From Dryomyza anilis (Eukaryota; Arthropoda; Insecta; Diptera; Dryomyzidae), in assembly GCA_951804985.1 (NCBI GenBank), contig OX638133.1:24458963-24522962 (forward strand): 64,000 nucleotides of DNA, written 5' to 3'. Position numbers and translations under genes: made by a program. The notes beneath the pieces are model-generated. The model was not told the origin of the DNA, searched no databases, and saw only the letters and a program-made list of their open reading frames with translations. Positions 1-10,822 of the stretch are shown piece by piece. Numbering within the stretch: the first letter of the stretch is position 1; each line of letters starts with the position of its first letter.

Positions 1-33
1 TGGTGTATATGCTCAAATATATACGAACACCTA

Positions 34-165
34 CCGACAGTTTTACATTCAGTACACAGTTTTATATTCACTACACAGTTTTACATTCACTACACAGTTT
101 TACATTCAGTACACAGTTTTACATTCACTACACAGTTTTATGTTCAATACACAGTATTACATGTA
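34..165 (+). repeat. Tandem repeat, ~20 bp unit
   Basis: About six head-to-tail copies of a 19-20 bp unit, ACAGTTTTACATTCACTAC with small changes. The copy of the host element at 51860-51905 has only about two units, so the array has expanded or shrunk between copies. The open frame through it is periodic and not a gene. Confidence 0.85.
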
Positions 166-381
166 CTGTTGAACAAATATTATTTTACATTGGTTCATCG
201 CATCGCGTGCTTGCCTATTCGGTTCGTTTTTCCGTACATCGTGCGTATATCATCACATTGATATTCTTCTCTACTATTTGTGTTTAACAATTCCCTTCCA
301 TTACATATAGCTCTATTGGTGTTTCAACTTTTCGAACTTTGGTAAAGTAGTAAAACAACAAAATAAAAATAAAAAAAATAA

Positions 382-695
382 CCCAGTCTGCCATGTTTTG
401 GAGACATTCGGTGACTCAAACCTTTCTCGAATCATATGATAAAAATTATTCTAATTATTGAAATTTCTCGTACATTCCAATTCCTTGAAAAGAATTGGCA
501 CGTCATTTAACACCTCGATATCGTAAACTTTTTTCGAAGTAATCTAGAACTCTTCGATTTCGAAAATTTTATCGTATCGGGAAAACTTCTAAAGAACCTA
601 CTATGTAGGTTCAACATTAAGTACGATATCCTTACGAGAATGTATTCGAAATCTTGTGATTTCTCCATCTACTCGCATTGATCTCACAGCAATAT
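382..695 (+). mobile_element. CCCAGT-family MITE, 3' end decayed
   Basis: Starts CCCAGTCTGCCATG and follows the family order seen in the complete copy at 62545-62943: TCTCGAA block, ATCGTATCGGGAAAACTT block, CTACTATGTAGGTTCAA block and CTACTCGCATTGATCTC block. The far TIR (..GGCATACTGGG) is not recognisable. It sits inside the composite MITE that spans the window start. Confidence 0.75.
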
Positions 696-838
696 CGAAA
701 TTGTTGTTCAATTAATTTATTAATTAATATAATTAAATATTTAATCAATACAATTAAATGTCGTATCGGCAATAAAACAATTAGAAATGTAATTTTTGAT
801 GCATTTTTTTTGCTATATTTACAAATATCTTTTTGTGC

Positions 839-1204
839 GATGATGAATTTGTCGTACAATAATATAGAAGTAATTGCAAACTTCTTTGTTTATACTCAGT
901 TTCCTTTCAAATAGATTGCAAAAGATGTTTTATGTTAATGTTAATGTTAATTTATTAGCTTAAACATTGTTTTCGATAAATATTTTGCTCTCTAGCAAAC
1001 ACAATTTTTTAAACATAATAAAAATCTTTGCAAATTTGCAAAGGCAGAATTTCATTTATATAAACAAAATTCTAATATGTAAAGAATGTATTTCATTAAT
1101 ATAAAGAAAGTCAATTCCTGTAACATCAAAAATTAATACAGAAATAAATTCTTCAAAGGCAGTAGAAAATCAATCAAACTAAATAAGATACTAGGCTCTA
1201 TTCG
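839..1204. other. AT-rich DNA, nothing recognised
   Basis: Poly-A/T-rich sequence with short TTAATGTTAATGTTAA and TTTGCAAATTTGCAAA runs. No coding potential, TIR or RNA gene seen. Confidence 0.5.
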
Positions 1205-1825
1205 TCTAGAAAATATACTACAACAGTAACGAATATTTTCCGTGAGTTGAAAGAACAAAGTTCGTAGCTATTAGAAAGTCTTCTTCTTGATTTGCAGAAG
1301 TTAAGTTCGTAGCTATAAAGATGGAAATAGTCTTCATGAGTTTCAGAAATTAAATTAATGTCTTTGCATTGCAGATATTCTTAAGTTGCATCAGTAATGT
1401 TCGTGCATACCAAAAAAGTAATCGCGAATATTTTGTGTTACCGAAGTGAAGTTACTTCTTAAGTACAGCATACGTGAATATTTTTCTTGAGTTGCAGGAG
1501 TTTAGGTCATGGCTATGAATAAAGTAATCGCTAATATTCTTCTTGAGTTGCAGAAATTAAGTTCGTACACAATCGCAAATATTATTGAGTTGCAATAAAT
1601 AAAGCAATAGCGAATATTGGTATTGATTTGCAGAAGTGAAGTTAGTGGTTATCAATAAAGCAAAATCGCGAATATTTTTTTGAGTTATCAACGAATTATC
1701 GCAAATATTCTTGAGTTGCAGAAAACAAGTTCATGGCTATATAAAGTAATCACAATAGTTTTCTTGTGCTGCAGAAGTAAAGTTCTAGGCTATGAGAAAA
1801 GTAATCGGGAAAAAGTAAAGTTTGT
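1205..1825 (+). repeat. Degenerate tandem array, ~50 bp unit
   Basis: About twelve degenerate copies of a unit reading roughly AATCGCGAATATT, CTTGAGTTGCAGAAGT, TAAGTTCGTGGCTAT and ATAAAGT. The blocks TTGAGTTGCAG and GTTCGT.GCTAT recur every 40-57 bases with indels. Strong divergence between copies suggests age. No matching array is seen elsewhere in the window. No function is evident. Confidence 0.85.
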
Positions 1826-2755
1826 TCCAATCAAATTCCGAATGCAGAATAGTATTTATGAAAATTTCTTTAGTATTTATGAAAATTTAATTTATAAATG
1901 TATCAACGTTAAATAAATCAAAAACTCGGCAACCCTGTTGCTATGTTTTCAGAACATCCCAGTGATGTGGTTTCGCCAGTGCGGCGGTGCCCCATAATTT
2001 GGTGTACAAAACAAAGCACCAAGAAGCAACAATTGATTCTCTGCTCCCAGTGGTTAGCTGTTGTTGTTGTTTTTGTTATTGTTGCTTCGACATATTTAGA
2101 GATAACGTTGGAGCATAGCACATGGACGGACAACAAATCCATATATTTTTGTGGAGAAGTGTGTGTGTGTCTGTGTTTTGTGCAAACTGTGATGCTGGAG
2201 CATTGAATTTTATTGTTGTATTGTATGAGTTTTGCTGTGAAGCAGCAACATCTTGTTGCCGCCATATTGAAAATATTTTTTTTTTCTTCTTGTTTTTTTT
2301 CTATTTGCTTTTATTGTCATTCGTCTGTCGTCTGGACGCCAGTCTGTTTGCATTAAAAAGCGATTTTCCGTTTAATTCATTTGGATGCTGTTGTTGAAAT
2401 GGGTTCGGTGCGGTGCTGGTGAGGCAGATAATGTGTGACGAGGGGGTTTGTTGTGCGTACTTTATAGTGTATTTTTGTAATATTTTTTTTTGTTGATTTT
2501 TTTTGCCTCTCATTGTATAGTTCTATAGTTGAATGTGTTATGTAGTTGAATGATTTGATAGTGTGTTTGGGCACTTGTTGCTATATTTTGATTTACTGAT
2601 ATTTTTGCAATTGAGGAGTGTTTTTCAATTGAGAAGTTTTATAACAAAAGGATTTTTGTATCAGTAATGCCGTAATAAATGGACATCTTTTGGTCTAAGT
2701 GTGCATTTAGCAGCCATTACAACCTAACCTAATGTCATAATATATAAATACTTCT
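1826..2755. other. Mostly unique, GC-raised island
   Basis: From about 1920 to 2600 the sequence is less AT-rich and non-repetitive, with a GTTGTTGTTGTT run near 2060 and a GTGTGTGTGT run near 2160. Several short frames are open on both strands, but none has recognisable domain sequence or clear splice sites. It could be intronic regulatory or UTR sequence; I cannot assign it. Confidence 0.4.
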
Positions 2756-3140
2756 TAATTAGTGATGCAAGAACAAGATATAGTAGCCTTCATCGTTCAT
2801 GTTCTTGCATCGGCATTGCTCTTGTTCGTGCAGCAAGAGTCTTGCATTTCTCTCAATTTTAGAAGCCAAATTCTGGTGTACGGAACGAATTTAGCAGTTC
2901 ATGTACATTTCCCCGATACCCATTTGCCCGAAAGGACATTGCCCCAAAATGGACATTTCTCCGAATGGACATTTCCCCGAAATGGACACTCCCCATTTCC
3001 CCAAAATGTCTTTCGGGGAAATGTCCATTTGGGGAAAAGACTTCAGGGAAATGTGTTTCGGGGAAATGGCTTCGAAGAAGTTTCCTTCTATGAATTTAGC
3101 CACTAATGCAAATTAATATATGGGGTCTTGTTCTTGCACT
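2756..3140 (+). mobile_element. TTCTTGC-repeat element, possible short relative of 39187-40692
   Basis: Begins TAGTGATGCAAGAACAAG and contains several TGCAAGAAC / GTTCTTGCA blocks in both orientations. CTTGTTCTTGCA recurs at about 3127. The large element at 39187-40692 has the same TAGTGRTGAT start and the same sub-terminal repeats, so this looks like a small diverged relative. The right end is uncertain. Confidence 0.5.
2895..3075. repeat. GGACATTTCCCCGAA inverted tandem array
   Basis: On the left are five or six copies of a 15-19 bp unit such as GGACATTTCCCCGAAAT. From about 3008 the same unit continues as its reverse complement (CGGGGAAATGTCC). The two halves can pair into a long hairpin. 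It lies inside the TTCTTGC-repeat stretch. The open frames across it, rich in repeated short peptides, are artefacts. Confidence 0.85.
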
Positions 3141-3404
3141 TTCGACAATGTTTCATTTAGAATCATATATAGAACACTTCATATACAATCAACGACCTAT
3201 TTTTTGTTTATTAACATCGACTTTTTAGATCTACAAAATGACTCTTGAAACATGTATTTTATTGGAAACAGGACCACAATGAATGTTCGAAAAGGTTTTT
3301 TTGCTAGCATCCTCACAACATATTTCGTTATGTAGCATCGGATACACGAACAAACACAGAAAAAGACGACAAAACATGAAAAAGTAGACAAAACGTAAAA
3401 AATA

Positions 3405-3635
3405 ATACCGAAACCGTGTAGAACCGGAACTGGAATCGGAACCCTTATATTTTTTCTGGTTGGAATCGGAACCGCTATTTTATAAATGTCGTAACCAGAA
3501 CCGAAACAGATATTATATTCCCTGTCAGTGAACTCAAAGTACCGGAATCGAAAGCCATTTATTTTTTTTGGTTGGGACCGGAATCGTAACTGGAAACACA
3601 ATTTTTAAAATCTTGGAACCTGAACCGGAATGAAT
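3405..3635. repeat. ACCGGAACCG-rich degenerate repeat
   Basis: Dense ACCGAAACCG, ACCGGAACTGGAATCGGAACC and GGTTGGAATCGGAACC blocks in loosely tandem order. Similar AACCGTAACCGATATC blocks recur at about 16572-16680, 30095-30180, 38715-38770 and 56245-56275. The stretches 3141-3404 and 3636-4043 around it show nothing recognisable. Confidence 0.6.
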
Positions 3636-4043
3636 GGGCTGGGGATTTCTTAAATAGAAAAAGTCATAAAATGTACAAATCAAATGGTGTGAGGTTTTAG
3701 GCCTAGGTTCTTCAGAACTGTAGTTCCAAACGTATATTATAATGGTTTAATTGAATTTACTTTTCTTCTATTTGTATAGAACTATAGTTTCTACTAAATG
3801 CAAACTGATCCAATCCTATTACATAACATGCTTATAATGAACAAATTTCCACATTGGTTCTTATAGTAATTATCATTGAAAGGAATTATAAATACAAATT
3901 ATTAAACGTGTTATTAGTATTGATCTGCCATTGTATCCGACATTATATATAGTTTATAGTACATAATACATATCGTTACTGTGACTTATAGAATTCTTTG
4001 GAATACAATGGTAGAACTAAAATCAAAAATCTATTCAAACTCT

Positions 4044-4688
4044 CCAAGTCTACCATGTCTCGGAGACCTGCGGTGCCTCGAAGCTTTCTCGAATAATTTC
4101 GATATCAAAATTTGATCACGTTGCTTTATCGAATCTAATTTTGTATATGTCTCGTATCCCAGTCTCTCGGAGGACTTCGATATCTCGTTGATTTCTCGAA
4201 CTAAATTCGATATCAAAGTTCGAACTCGTAGCTAAATCGCATCTAATTTTTAAAATGTCTCGCACATTAAAATTTAAGGACAAGATAAGATATGTACTCA
4301 TTTATTACATCGATATGGCAATATTTTTCAAAGCAATCTCGAACTTTGAATTTTTTTTTATTCGATCCGATTTCTCCATCTACTCGCATATATCTCGTAA
4401 CGATATCGAAACGAATGGCTTTCAATTTAAAAATTCAATTTATTATCCAATTTAAAAATTTATCGCTTCGAAATCGCAATACTTTTTGAAACAAAATTTA
4501 TCATTTATTTTGTTCGATATCGTTCCGAATTCAAAAAATGTAAACTTCACCAGAACGTATCGATATCTACCTACCATGTAGCTCCAATTTGATGCTCGAT
4601 ATCGCTACGATTAAGTGTCCGATATCGTGTGAATCTTATTCTTCTCGAATTAATATCGTACTGATATCGAAACGAGTGTCATACTGGG
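4044..4688 (+). mobile_element. CCCAGT-family MITE with internal rearrangement
   Basis: Left end CCAAGTCTACCATG (first base changes from CCCAGT), right end GTCATACTGGG, so the 13-14 bp TIRs are recognisable. The flanking dinucleotide is CT on both sides. Near 4155 a second CCCAGTCTCTCGG head and the following TCGAA blocks appear again, so the interior carries a partial duplication. Internal palindromic CGATATCG motifs are frequent. Confidence 0.8.
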
Positions 4689-4904
4689 CTTTTGTTGTAT
4701 TTGTCAAACTAATTCCAAATGTTGAGTAATGTTAATCTGACTCAATCTAATGATTCAACTAATTATCATTTATTGAAGTAATAAAAAAAAATACATTATT
4801 TTTATTACTATATTTAACAATTGTGCCTCAAGTCATTTCTCGATTTGAATTTTCTGAAAGATGTCTAACATTATAATAGCATTGTTTTGAACATAACACT
4901 ATCT

Positions 4905-5062
4905 CAGGCGGCCCGGCCCGTGTGGCGGCAACACGAAGTGACAGCGCAATGGACTGAAACGTGATAACCTCCTGGAGGAGGGTTCAATTCTGAATGCGGT
5001 CATTGCGCGTGCTGACGAAATCTTTACCCGCGAGATGTTGCCATCATCGACTGATAGAATGT
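4905..5062 (+). mobile_element. Degenerate tRNA-derived SINE, second family
   Basis: A GC-rich island in AT-rich DNA. AGTGACAGCGCAATGGACTG followed about 27 bases later by GGTTCAATTC resembles an eroded pol III A box and B box with tRNA-like spacing. The downstream part (TGAATGCGGTCATTGCGCG) is unlike the main SINE family of this window. No target duplication seen. Could also be a decayed tRNA pseudogene. Confidence 0.45.
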
Positions 5063-5497
5063 AGTATACATGCACTTGAAGAAATTAATTTTAGTTTATT
5101 TGAATTAATAATGAACCGTTTTGAGATACCGAGATTGCAGACATACAACCTCTAAATTTACTCAGTATAAAGTAACGAAAAAACTTTATATAATAGATTA
5201 ACTAGATTTTAAATCAAATACGGTATTTTGTAGCCATTTCGTAGTTTAAAACAAAGTCTTCTTCGGTATTTAAAAAAAAAACAGTATGACACATAAAAAA
5301 AAAACATCAGTAGCTAAATCTTAACTATATAGGGTTAAACATACCCCAAGCAACCTTTGAAACTCTTGAGATCATTTGGGTTCATACGAACTTGGTGCTA
5401 TGTAGAGGGTTGCTTTCAAAAAAATTTGTATATGGTTTCAAAAAGAATAACATGTCATTTACTGGATATGTTCATAGTTTACAAAATTAAATAATAA
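5063..5497. other. AT-rich DNA, nothing recognised
   Basis: Long A runs and no repeat relation to the rest of the window that I could find. No coding evidence. Confidence 0.5.
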
Positions 5498-6170
5498 CCC
5501 AGTCTGCCATGTCTCGGAAACCTTCGATGACTCGAAGCTTTCTCGAATAAATTCGATAAAAAAGTTCGATCTCGTTTCTTTCTCGATTCTAATTTTTAAA
5601 AATGTTCGCACATTCAAATACTTTGACAAGATACGATAATTAAACATTTATCAAATAGATATCGCAATATTTTTCGCAGCAATCTCGAACTTTGATCATT
5701 TTTGTCTTCGATATCGATGCGAATTCGAAACATTTCTCGTATCGAGAAACATCCGACATAACGTTTCGATATCCACCTACTATGTAGGTCCATTTGATTC
5801 TCGATATCGTTACGAGAACGGATAGAATAACTTCGATATAAAAGTTCGATATCGTTGCATTCTCGATTCTAATTTTTAAAAATGTTCGTATATTCAAATA
5901 CTTTGACAAGATACGATAATTAAACATTTATCAAATAGATATCGCAATATTTTATGCAGCAATCTCGAACTTTGATCATTTTTGTCTTTGATATCGATGC
6001 GAATTCGAAACATTTCTCGTATCGAGAAACATCCGACAGAACGTTTCGATATCCACCTAATATGTAGGTCCAATTTGACGCTCGATATCGTTACGAGAAC
6101 GAATCGGGATGCCTTGTGATTTCTACTCGCATTGATCTCGTAACGATATCGAAACGAATGGCATACTGGG
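5498..6170 (+). mobile_element. CCCAGT-family MITE with ~275 bp internal tandem duplication
   Basis: Left TIR CCCAGTCTGCCATGTC, right TIR ATGGCATACTGGG, flanked by AA on each side. The segment from the TTCGATAAAA block to the GATATCGTTACGAGAACG block occurs twice in a row (about 5545-5822 and 5828-6105), nearly identical. This explains its 673 bp length against 399 bp for the simple copy at 62545. High identity of the duplicates suggests the duplication is young. Confidence 0.85.
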
Positions 6171-8172
6171 AATGAAAAGACAACATCTTTAAAAGCCATC
6201 AGATACAGACAAAGACGGAGTTCGTAAAAAAAGTTCTCTTTTCTGTTAGATCTCTAAATGTGGGAAATTTGCCGCTAAAAGTCCTCAATACTTGATAAAC
6301 TGTTATAAATTTTCGACGAAATACAGTATATCTGTATATTTATAGGAAATCTGTCGGCTATATAGCAGAAATCGGTTATAAATCGTCTTTGTAAGAGACG
6401 TTTTCTTTAAATTTATCGTAAAAAGAAAAGAAAGATACAACATTAACCGGAAAAGTTATTATTACGAGCAAAATTGTGGAATTAAAGAACAAAGTTATCA
6501 AAATCTAAAAGAAACTGAGCATAAAGTCGACTAGGCAACACCTCAAAATACAAGCTGTCTTTGTAGCTATTATAAATATGTTTGAGGTTCTTGACGCACA
6601 ACCTTCTATATATTACCTAAATCAATTTGAAGGTAGTTGTAGTGAAAAAGGGGTAAAAATACGAAAAACATACACAAAAAAAAACACCCAGTTTTGTAAA
6701 GTTTTCTGGTTTACAAAGCAAAGTTCGTAGTCACTAAAGCAGATCCAGACCTATACGCCTGCTCGACTCGTAATTCTATTTATTTTGCTACATTTATACA
6801 CAACGAAGCGAATGTCCTTTCATGGTCGTTGTCGTCATCGGGGGTTGCCTTTGGGACGTTGTTGGTTGAGTGCTATGGTATGGTAAGGTATGGTAAGGGG
6901 AGATTTATGCCATTGTAAGTAACACATTATATAGCCTTGTTGATGTAGGTGCTTTTGTGTTCATCATCATCTTTTTCGTCGTTCATCGTCGTCGTCGTTA
7001 GTAGCGCTTCAACCTCGACCCACTTCTACTCCGCACCGCACGTCATCATGGTTTTTACGACAGGCAGCCGGCAGGCGACAGGCAGGCAAGTCATATCTTT
7101 TGGGGAAACCCTTATTTGCTGTCATTTCATTTTAACTTTTGCGTTTTCTCTTCGTTACATCGTTTTATTATTGTCGTGTTTCATTTATTTTGTACCCTCT
7201 AAACCCCTAAAATGCCCAAGTTTAGAGAGAGGCAACCTGCAATGTGGTAAAAGTGAAAAGGCTTTTTTATGGTTCGTATGAGGTTAGTTGTCAAAGGGTG
7301 GTAGGAAGGTAGATTTGCGATATGAATGCCTAAGTTGGTTTAACTCGTATTTACGTTTTGTTTCCTTTGCTAAATGTTTTTTTTCTGTCGTTTCCAGTTC
7401 TCTTTGTGGGTGGCAGGCACTGTACATAGAGAAAACAATATATGACTGTGGTAGAAACATATTATGATTGCTGTGATTATAGTTGATTGTCAAAATCATT
7501 AGCTACTTTGGAAAATGCTATATGTTATGATTAAATTTTAAAATGAGAATAGTAAATTATTGTGGCAATAAAAAATAAATCCACCGATTTATAGTTTCAA
7601 AAACAAATTTATGATTGGAATTGAAAATATAATAAAATCATAAGAGTTAGTTATTCAAATGAGAAATATGTTTGGGTCGATTATGTAGCTCACTACACAC
7701 AAGCGCTTTAAACATATAACACTTTTGTCACAAACATAATCTTCTCTTACATGAATCATGTAATTTTTCTCTGCGTGTGAAGCACTGGTTCCGGCATAAA
7801 GCTATGCAAACTTTTGACGGGTGTTGGTTGGACGGTATTTATGCTGTTAGCTTTGACGTTGCCTTCATTTGTATTTAATATGCGTCGACTTTTCGTTTGT
7901 GAATTAAATTTTACAATGCTCAGATTTATAGAGATGTTTGAAAGGTGCTCTGGAAAGCTTTTAATTTGATAGGATTTTATTCCCTGTACATTAATTATGG
8001 TAAATTAAGATGAGCAATTTTAAATGATGGTATCAGTATCGCTAAATTTACGATACAAAAAATTGAAAAACATTTTTAGTAAATGTTCTGACGTAGAAAA
8101 CTAAACAGTAACTGAAATCGATGTTCGTCTAAAGTGAAATCTATAATAAAAAGAGCGTTATTTACATTTAAA
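6171..8172. other. Unassigned region, GC-raised between ~6780 and 7460
   Basis: No TIR element or tandem array recognised. Between 6780 and 7460 the DNA is less AT-rich, with TCATCATCATC / GTCGTCGTCG simple runs near 6960-7000, and GGTATGGTAAGGTATGGTAAGG at 6877. Frames open here have no recognisable domain. It may be conserved intronic or intergenic sequence of the host gene. Confidence 0.35.
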
Positions 8173-9028
8173 CCCTGTTTGCCATGTTCCGGATACCTAC
8201 GAAGCTTTCTCGAACTAATTTCGATAAAAATGTTCGATGTCGTAGCTTTAACGCTTCTAAATTTTAAAAATTCTCTTACATTCAATATTCAATTTTTCGA
8301 AACAATCTCGAACTTTGAGTATTTTTTCTTCGATAACGTTTCGAATTCGAAAAATTTCTCGTACCGAAAAACTCTCACAGAACCCAGTATACCATTCGTA
8401 TCGATATCGTTACGAGATCAATGTGAGTAGATGGAAATATCACACGATATCGGACCCGTAACCGTCAAATTGGACCTTTATGGTAGGTAGATATCGAAAC
8501 GTTCTGTCGGAGTTTTCTCGATACGAGAAAATTTTCGAAATCGGAACAATATCGAAGAAAAAAATGATCAAAATTCGAGATTGCTGCAAAAAATATTGCG
8601 ATATCAATTTGATAAATGTTTAAATATCGTATATTGTCAAAAAATTTGAATGTACGAACATTTTTAAAAATTAGAATCGAGAAAGCAACGAGATCGAACT
8701 TTTTTTTATCGAAGTTGTTGGAGAAAGCTTCGAGGCATTGAAGTTCTCCGAGACATGGCAGACTGGGAAGTGTATAAAAAATTTAATCTTTTTTTTTCAC
8801 AAATAAGGAAAAAAAACCTTAAAAAACATTGAACTCGTACATCACTTTTTATTTCGTTATAATGATTATTAATATTGTCAGACATAAAATTATTTTTAGC
8901 AGAAAATCGTATGTAGACTATGTAGGTCCAATTTGACGCTCGATATCGTTACAAGAACGGGTCGATATCGTGTGCTTTCTCCTTCTACTCGCAATGATCT
9001 CGTAACGATATCGATACGAATGGCACAC
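8173..9028 (+). mobile_element. CCCAGT-family MITE split by later insertions
   Basis: The left part (8173-8382) starts CCCTGTTTGCCATG and stops inside the family sequence at GACAGAA. The missing right part (CTATGTAGGTCCAATTTGACG through GGCACACTC) resumes at about 8915-9028. The gap holds a complete reverse-oriented copy of the same family (8383-8767) and a fragment of the CCGGACGGGAC family (8770-8912). Confidence 0.7.
8383..8767 (-). mobile_element. CCCAGT-family MITE, complete, nested
   Basis: Read on the plus strand it starts CCCAGTATACCATTCG and ends ATGGCAGACTGGG, so both TIRs are present. Length 385 bp, flanked by AA on both sides. It is inserted in another member of its own family. 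Confidence 0.85.
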
Positions 9029-9110
9029 TCAAAGTTCCGGACGTGAGAGATTTAAATAAGCTGTCAAAAATTTTTGGTTGACGTTTTTCTGAAAATGCCC
9101 ATATGTCACT
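8770..9110. repeat. Fragments of the CCGGACGGGAC family
   Basis: 8770-8912 matches the reverse complement of about 11945-12060 (AACCTTAAAAAA, TAATGATTAT, ATATTGTCAG and AAAATTATTTTT blocks). 9030-9110 matches about 12108-12150 in the forward direction (AAAGTTCCGGACGTGA, AGCTGTCAAAAAT). The two pieces lie on either side of the end of the split CCCAGT element. Confidence 0.6.
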
Positions 9111-9565
9111 TATGTCAAAAGGTGACTTAGGATGACTTTATACCATTCGAATTGATTTTTTGACTTTATGACCATTAGTGCCATAAAAATATCGTTATTC
9201 GATACACCTACCCATACTACGTACATATGGGGTATTCAAATTCCTAATTGATTTCCAAATTTATTTTATAGTTTTAATCGTTTATATATTATGAAATAAA
9301 AATGCAAAATGTCTACAGACAAAATGACTATGAGGTGAGTTAAAACAAATTAAATTACCGTCGAGTTCCGTAATAAATAAAATAAAAATAACAGAGTGAT
9401 AAATAAAATAAAAATAAAAAGAAGTCATAAAAATCCAAACGACGTCGTACATGGCAGAGTCAAGTAAAACCAAAACATGAAAATGAAAATATAATAAAAA
9501 TGTTGGAAATACGTTTTTCCGACGAGGTTTTCCTGCTACAAAAACAGCCAACGCATTTGCCGGTA
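9111..9565. other. Nothing recognised; AAATAAAATAAAAAT runs
   Basis: Simple A-rich repeats near 9375-9420 and otherwise unplaced sequence. No coding evidence. Confidence 0.4.
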
Positions 9566-9745
9566 AGCAGGCAGGCAGGCGGGCGGGCAAACAGGCAGGC
9601 AGCGCAGGCACTGAGACATTGTAACTGCGAGACAAACTGTATGAAACGGCACAATAACTGACAGATAAACAGACAGACAGACCGACAGTCTAATAGACGG
9701 ACTGAGAGACAGAAAGACGGGCAACCAGACAGACACCATCATAAG
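9566..9745 (+). repeat. GGCA and ACAG cryptic microsatellites
   Basis: 9566-9605 is an interrupted (GGCA)n tract (GCAGGCAGGCAGGCGGGCGG). 9660-9735 is an interrupted ACAG/ACGG tract. The frames through them encode repetitive Leu/Pro/Ala/Cys stretches and are not genes. Confidence 0.85.
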
Positions 9746-9847
9746 CATATGCAGCAACGCATTTAGATCTCATTTGAACACAACGTTTTTCTTTGCGTTT
9801 CGTTTGTGTGGGTTTTTGCGCATTCTTTTGGCAGTACGACGCTACGT

Positions 9848-10822
9848 GTATCTAGTAGATACTATATAGTGGTGCTACGTGTATCTGCCAGATACAGCAA
9901 CAAAATCGAAAAACAGAATTGCATGAAATACGTGTTTTTTGTTTGTCTGCCGGGAGGGGGTATGGCGCGAGGTGCTGCAAATACACTGAAATGCAAATAT
10001 GCAGACCAAGTTTGTGGCTGTTTAATAAGTTCAAATTGTATCTACAAGTTTGTTAAAGTATCTAACTGTACGCTCACCGTGCGTTCTACTTATTTTTGCA
10101 AAAAAAAAAAAAATGCTCAAGTGGGCTGCTGTGGGTGGATGGATGGATTGTGGGTTACTCGATGGGTGCTAGGGTGAAAGGTGGGTAAATGGGGCGTTCA
10201 GTTGCGCGCCAACCGCGGCACAGATACGCAATGTATCTAGTATCTATACAGCCAACACAAATGTATCTACTGCGCTATGCTGTGGCATAGCACGAAAGAG
10301 TTTTTTTTTGTTTGTTTTGTTTTTCATTTTGTTTTGCTGTTTTGCTTATTCGTTTAGTTTATTTTGTGTGCCTTTCGAGAGTTCAACTACAGGTACTTCA
10401 TGCGGCTGCCCCGTCGAATGTCTCATCAACTCTTTTTGTTGTTTGTTTTGTTCGGTTCGCTCGGTTCATTTTGAGAAACGTTTTCACTGCCGCGCTTGCA
10501 TGGGGATTACGTAAGGGAATCCCCAACAAAATATATGGCGTAGCATGCTCTGTACGACGATAGTTAGGTGGAATGGTGGGTGGGTGGCGTAGTGGGTTGA
10601 TTACATGGATATATGGTGTATCCAGATACATGCCAGCGCCCTATGCATTTCATAGTCGCACAGATACCTACATATATTGGGTATGTTTATGATAAAGAAT
10701 TTGTATTGGTCTTTTTTGTTTTACTTTGCAAGCATTTCTTGCCATGCGATTCAATTTATTTTATAAAACATGCTGCTTTTAAATTGATTTTCCACTTGTC
10801 TTTTCATTTCATTGGCAGATAC
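9848..10822. promoter_or_regulatory. Cluster of GTATCT / AGATAC hexamers
   Basis: I count thirteen copies of GTATCT or its complement, starting at 9848, 9857, 9881, 9890, 10038, 10058, 10222, 10233, 10240, 10263, 10624, 10662 and 10817. Several are paired as inverted repeats (GTATCTAGTAGATAC, GTATCTGCCAGATAC). About 0.5 would be expected by chance in this length. The DNA is otherwise mostly unique. The GATAC core could be bound by a GATA-type or unknown factor, or it could be a decayed satellite; the sequence does not decide. Confidence 0.5.

Larger units (their letters stand above)
1..838 (+). mobile_element. Composite Tc1/mariner-type MITE, interrupted copy
   Basis: Two parts of this stretch match one element that is seen again at 51701-52796. 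Positions about 30-220 match 51860-51940 (repeated ACAGTTTTA blocks, then the shared TTCATCGCA..CGCGTGCTTGC segment). Positions about 700-838 match 52670-52790 (AATTAATATAATTAAATATT segment and the TTTTTTTGCTATATTT end). Between them lies a different element (382-695), so this copy was cut by another insertion. The left end lies outside the window. Non-coding; the frames open here are by chance. Confidence 0.6.

Noticed and set aside
1918..2265. 115-codon minus frame in the GC-raised island
   Set aside because: No recognisable domain; the opposite strand is also open and poly-Thr/Cys comes from simple repeats. Kept only as an unassigned island.
2891..3106. Three overlapping frames with repeated Gly-Asn-Val/Pro-Lys-Asp motifs
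   Set aside because: Translation of the inverted GGGGAAATG array, open in several frames on both strands.
9460..9757. Overlapping Leu/Cys/Ala-rich minus frames
   Set aside because: They arise from (GGCA)n and (ACAG)n tracts.
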